From Leucobacter musarum subsp. musarum (GTDB taxonomy: Bacteria > Actinomycetota > Actinomycetes > Actinomycetales > Microbacteriaceae): a DNA stretch of 64,000 nt. Below, in pieces: positions 62,070 through 64,000 of this stretch. The notes under the pieces are model-generated. The model was given only the letters and a program-made list of their open reading frames with translations. It searched no databases and was not told where the DNA came from. Within the stretch, counting starts at the first letter, position 1; the number at the start of each line of letters is the position of its first letter. The stretch covers positions 620,001-684,000 of the forward strand of contig NZ_JHBW01000087.1 of the NCBI RefSeq assembly GCF_001273845.1, given 5' to 3'. The position numbers and the translations under genes were made by a program.

Positions 62070-63232
62070 ACGCCCGCCCGGCTGACGGTGCGGCTCGGGC
62101 GGTCTGGGAGGCACTGGATCGCGTTCGAGATCCTGAGATCCTGCGCCCGATCACCGACCTCGGCATGGTGCAGGCCGTCGAGGTCGACGCATCGGGTCGC
62201 GCCCGCGTCGAGATCCTGCTCACCATCGCCGGGTGCCCCGCCGCACGGCGCATCGAAGCCGATACGCACGCAGCCGCCGTTTCTGCGACCGGCGTGACCG
62301 ATGCCGAGGTGGTCGTCGGCGTCATGAGCCGCGACGAACGGCAGCGATTCATCGAGCGCGTGCGCGGCGATCGCGGCACGCGTCCGCAGCAGTTCGGACC
62401 CGACTCGCTGACCCGCATCATCGCGGTCACTAGCGGCAAAGGCGGTGTCGGCAAGTCATCGCTGACCGCAGGCATCGCCGTCGCGCTCGCGGCGCGCGGC
62501 CTCGCGGCCGGCATCGTGGACGCCGATGTCTTCGGATTCTCGATTCCTGGCCTGCTGGGGCTCAGCCGTGACGGGCGCACCGAGCAGCCGACCCGCGTCG
62601 ACGACATGATTCTGCCTCCGGTCGCCCACGGGGTGAAGGTGATTTCGATCGGCATGTTTCTCGGTGACGCCGACCCGCGCACGACCGCCGTTTCGTGGCG
62701 CGGGCCGATGCTCCACCGCACGATCGAACAGTTCTTGCGCGATGTCTGGTTCGGCGATCTCGACGTCTTGCTGCTCGATCTACCCCCCGGCACCGGCGAT
62801 ATCGCCATCAGTGTCGGTCAGCTGCTGCCCCAGGCCGAAGTACTCGTCGTGACGACGCCGCAGGAGGCCGCCGCCGATGTCGCCGTGCGCAGCGCACTCG
62901 TCGCCCGTCAGACCGGGCAACGAGTCATCGGGGTCGTCGAGAACATGGCGGGTCTCGCACAGCCCGACGGCACCGTGCTCGACCTCTTCGGCACCGGCGG
63001 CGGCGCCCTCGTCGCCGATCGGCTGAGCGACGCGGAGCACGGTACGGTGCCGCTCCTCGGCAGTGTGCCGCTCAGTGCAGAGTTCCGTGCCGGCGGGGAT
63101 GCCGGCACACCTGCGGTACTCGAACGCCCCGGCGATCCTGCAGCGGCTGCCGTGATCAGCATCGCCGACGCCATCAGCGCATCGGGTCGCGGACTCGCCG
63201 GAAAGCCGCTCGGCATCAGCGTGCGCCCCTGA
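62066..63232 (+). CDS. mrp: Mrp/ApbC-type P-loop ATPase (Fe-S carrier family)
   Basis: The 388-residue protein has an N-terminal MIP18/DUF59 domain (RVRDPEILRPITDLGMV, Cys57 in AGCPAARRIEAD) and an Mrp ATPase domain with the deviant Walker A SGKGGVGKS (123-131), DADVFGFSIPGLLG and LLLDLPPGTGDIAISV. The C-terminal CxxC that bridges the Fe-S cluster in bacterial Mrp/ApbC is absent: VENMAGLAQPDGTVLDLF has no Cys. Actinobacterial Mrps often look like this, as I recall. It is the last gene of the MgtE-like, DUF1003, mrp operon. Confidence 0.9.
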   Translation: MNARPADGAARAVWEALDRVRDPEILRPITDLGMVQAVEVDASGRARVEILLTIAGCPAARRIEADTHAAAVSATGVTDAEVVVGVMSRDERQRFIERVRGDRGTRPQQFGPDSLTRIIAVTSGKGGVGKSSLTAGIAVALAARGLAAGIVDADVFGFSIPGLLGLSRDGRTEQPTRVDDMILPPVAHGVKVISIGMFLGDADPRTTAVSWRGPMLHRTIEQFLRDVWFGDLDVLLLDLPPGTGDIAISVGQLLPQAEVLVVTTPQEAAADVAVRSALVARQTGQRVIGVVENMAGLAQPDGTVLDLFGTGGGALVADRLSDAEHGTVPLLGSVPLSAEFRAGGDAGTPAVLERPGDPAAAAVISIADAISASGRGLAGKPLGISVRP

Positions 63233-63262
63233 CGGAGCGTTCGGCGCTCACGCGCCCGATAT

Positions 63263-64000
63263 TCAGTCGCGCGGCGCCGTACTTTCGAGTTCGGCACCCA
63301 TCGGAACTGGTCGGCCGAACAGATACCCCTGGAACGCATCGACACCGAGGCTGCGCAGCATCTCGAACTGCTCCTCCGTCTCGACGCCCTCGCCGACGAC
63401 CTGCAGATCGAAAATGCGGCCGAGTTGCACGATCGTTTCCGTGATTGCCGCAGCCTGCGGGTCTTCGACGACCGAAGACACGAAGGAGCGATCGATCTTC
63501 AGCTGCTGCACGGGCAACTGCCGCAGATAGCTGAGCGACGAGTAGCCGGTGCCGAAGTCATCGAGTGACGACATCACCCCCTCCGCTCGCAGGCTCTTGA
63601 GCAGGCGCACCGTGCGGTCGAGGTCGCTGTGCAGCACGCTCTCGGTGAGTTCGAGCTTGAGGCGATCAGCCGGAATACCGTGACGAGTGATGACGTCGCG
63701 AATGTGCTCCGCGAAATCGGGCACACGAAGCTGTCGCTCGCTGAGATTGACCGAGAAGGTGAGGTCGCGGGTCTCCGGGCGCAACGCCCACGTCGAGAGG
63801 ATGCGACAGGCTTCCTCGAGCACGAATTCGCCGATCTCGACGATGAGGCCCGTCTGCTCGGCCAGCGGGATGAAGTCGTCGGGCGGCACCAACCCGCGGC
63901 ACCCGTTCTGCCAGCGAATCAACCCCTCATGCCCGATGACTCGCCGCTCGCGATCCACGATCGGCTGCGCAAAGAGCCGGAGCTCGCCCTGGCGGATTCC
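63263..64000 (-). CDS. EAL-domain c-di-GMP phosphodiesterase (partial, 5' end off window)
   Basis: The C-terminal 245 residues of a protein open at the right edge contain a full EAL domain: ELRLFAQPIVDRE, HEGLIRW (EGL in place of EAL), SVNLSERQL, KLELTES, LDDFGTGYSSLSYL, LKIDRSFV, GEGVET and FQGYLFGRPVP. All acidic, Asn and Lys catalytic residues are present, so it should hydrolyse c-di-GMP. An N-terminal sensor or GGDEF domain is likely but not visible. It converges on mrp. Confidence 0.88.
   Translation of the reverse strand, partial: GIRQGELRLFAQPIVDRERRVIGHEGLIRWQNGCRGLVPPDDFIPLAEQTGLIVEIGEFVLEEACRILSTWALRPETRDLTFSVNLSERQLRVPDFAEHIRDVITRHGIPADRLKLELTESVLHSDLDRTVRLLKSLRAEGVMSSLDDFGTGYSSLSYLRQLPVQQLKIDRSFVSSVVEDPQAAAITETIVQLGRIFDLQVVGEGVETEEQFEMLRSLGVDAFQGYLFGRPVPMGAELESTAPRD

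Overview
The window is high-GC DNA (roughly two thirds GC by eye), gene-dense, and carries a set of actinobacterial marker families: a WhiB1-type Fe-S regulator, a SigR/RsrA-type redox sigma and zinc anti-sigma pair, an AdnA/AdnB-like helicase-nuclease pair, and DUF3097, DUF3107 and DUF3349 proteins. It most resembles a chromosomal region of an actinomycete, probably Microbacteriaceae (Leucobacter-like). That placement is an inference from gene content. I see no insertion sequence, prophage, CRISPR array, tRNA or rRNA. Two genes run off the window: the AdnB-like helicase at the left edge and an EAL protein at the right edge.

Layout: 1-10.6 kb holds adnB-adnA, a DUF3107 gene, coaBC, rlmC, a ferritin-fold protein and a DEAD-box RNA helicase. 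From memory, this order is partly shared with the mycobacterial Rv3201c-Rv3211 region. 10.7-14.2 kb encodes a heterodimeric ABC exporter with one consensus and one degenerate ATP site. 14.2-20.1 kb has a PHP phosphoesterase, an M24 peptidase, a secreted protein followed by a SUKH-family gene, a YchJ-like gene, a DUF885 metallopeptidase and a tiny membrane protein. 20.2-24.4 kb is a PLP decarboxylase with a divergent LysR regulator and a 14-TM MFS exporter. 24.5-30.7 kb contains a polar amino-acid ABC importer, then a lipoprotein, an S-adenosylhomocysteine-hydrolase-like protein and an amidohydrolase whose reading frames overlap; this could be a deamination route for SAH salvage. 31.9-35.1 kb is an overlapping methyltransferase, MocR-like and DtxR-like cluster. 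35.2-46.6 kb mixes metabolic and regulatory genes (acyl-CoA hydrolase, MFS, DUF3097, arginase family, sigR-rsrA, aroA-rsgA, bcp). 46.8-52.7 kb has whiB1, argG, mdh, an aldo/keto reductase and a pit phosphate transporter operon. 52.75-56.7 kb is hrpA. The right end carries two beta-propeller-like surface proteins, a stress-protein-like membrane protein, a probable small RNA, and the operon MgtE-like CBS protein, DUF1003, mrp.

Two non-coding themes stand out. First, at least 19 genes have a TANNNT -10 hexamer ending only 6-8 bases before the start codon, with no room for a leader; this implies widespread leaderless transcription and settles several start codons. Second, the convergent gaps at 46.0 and 47.2 kb hold large inverted-repeat elements that look like dispersed repeats, and 59.89-60.03 kb on the minus strand looks like a terminator-bounded small RNA with C-rich loops.
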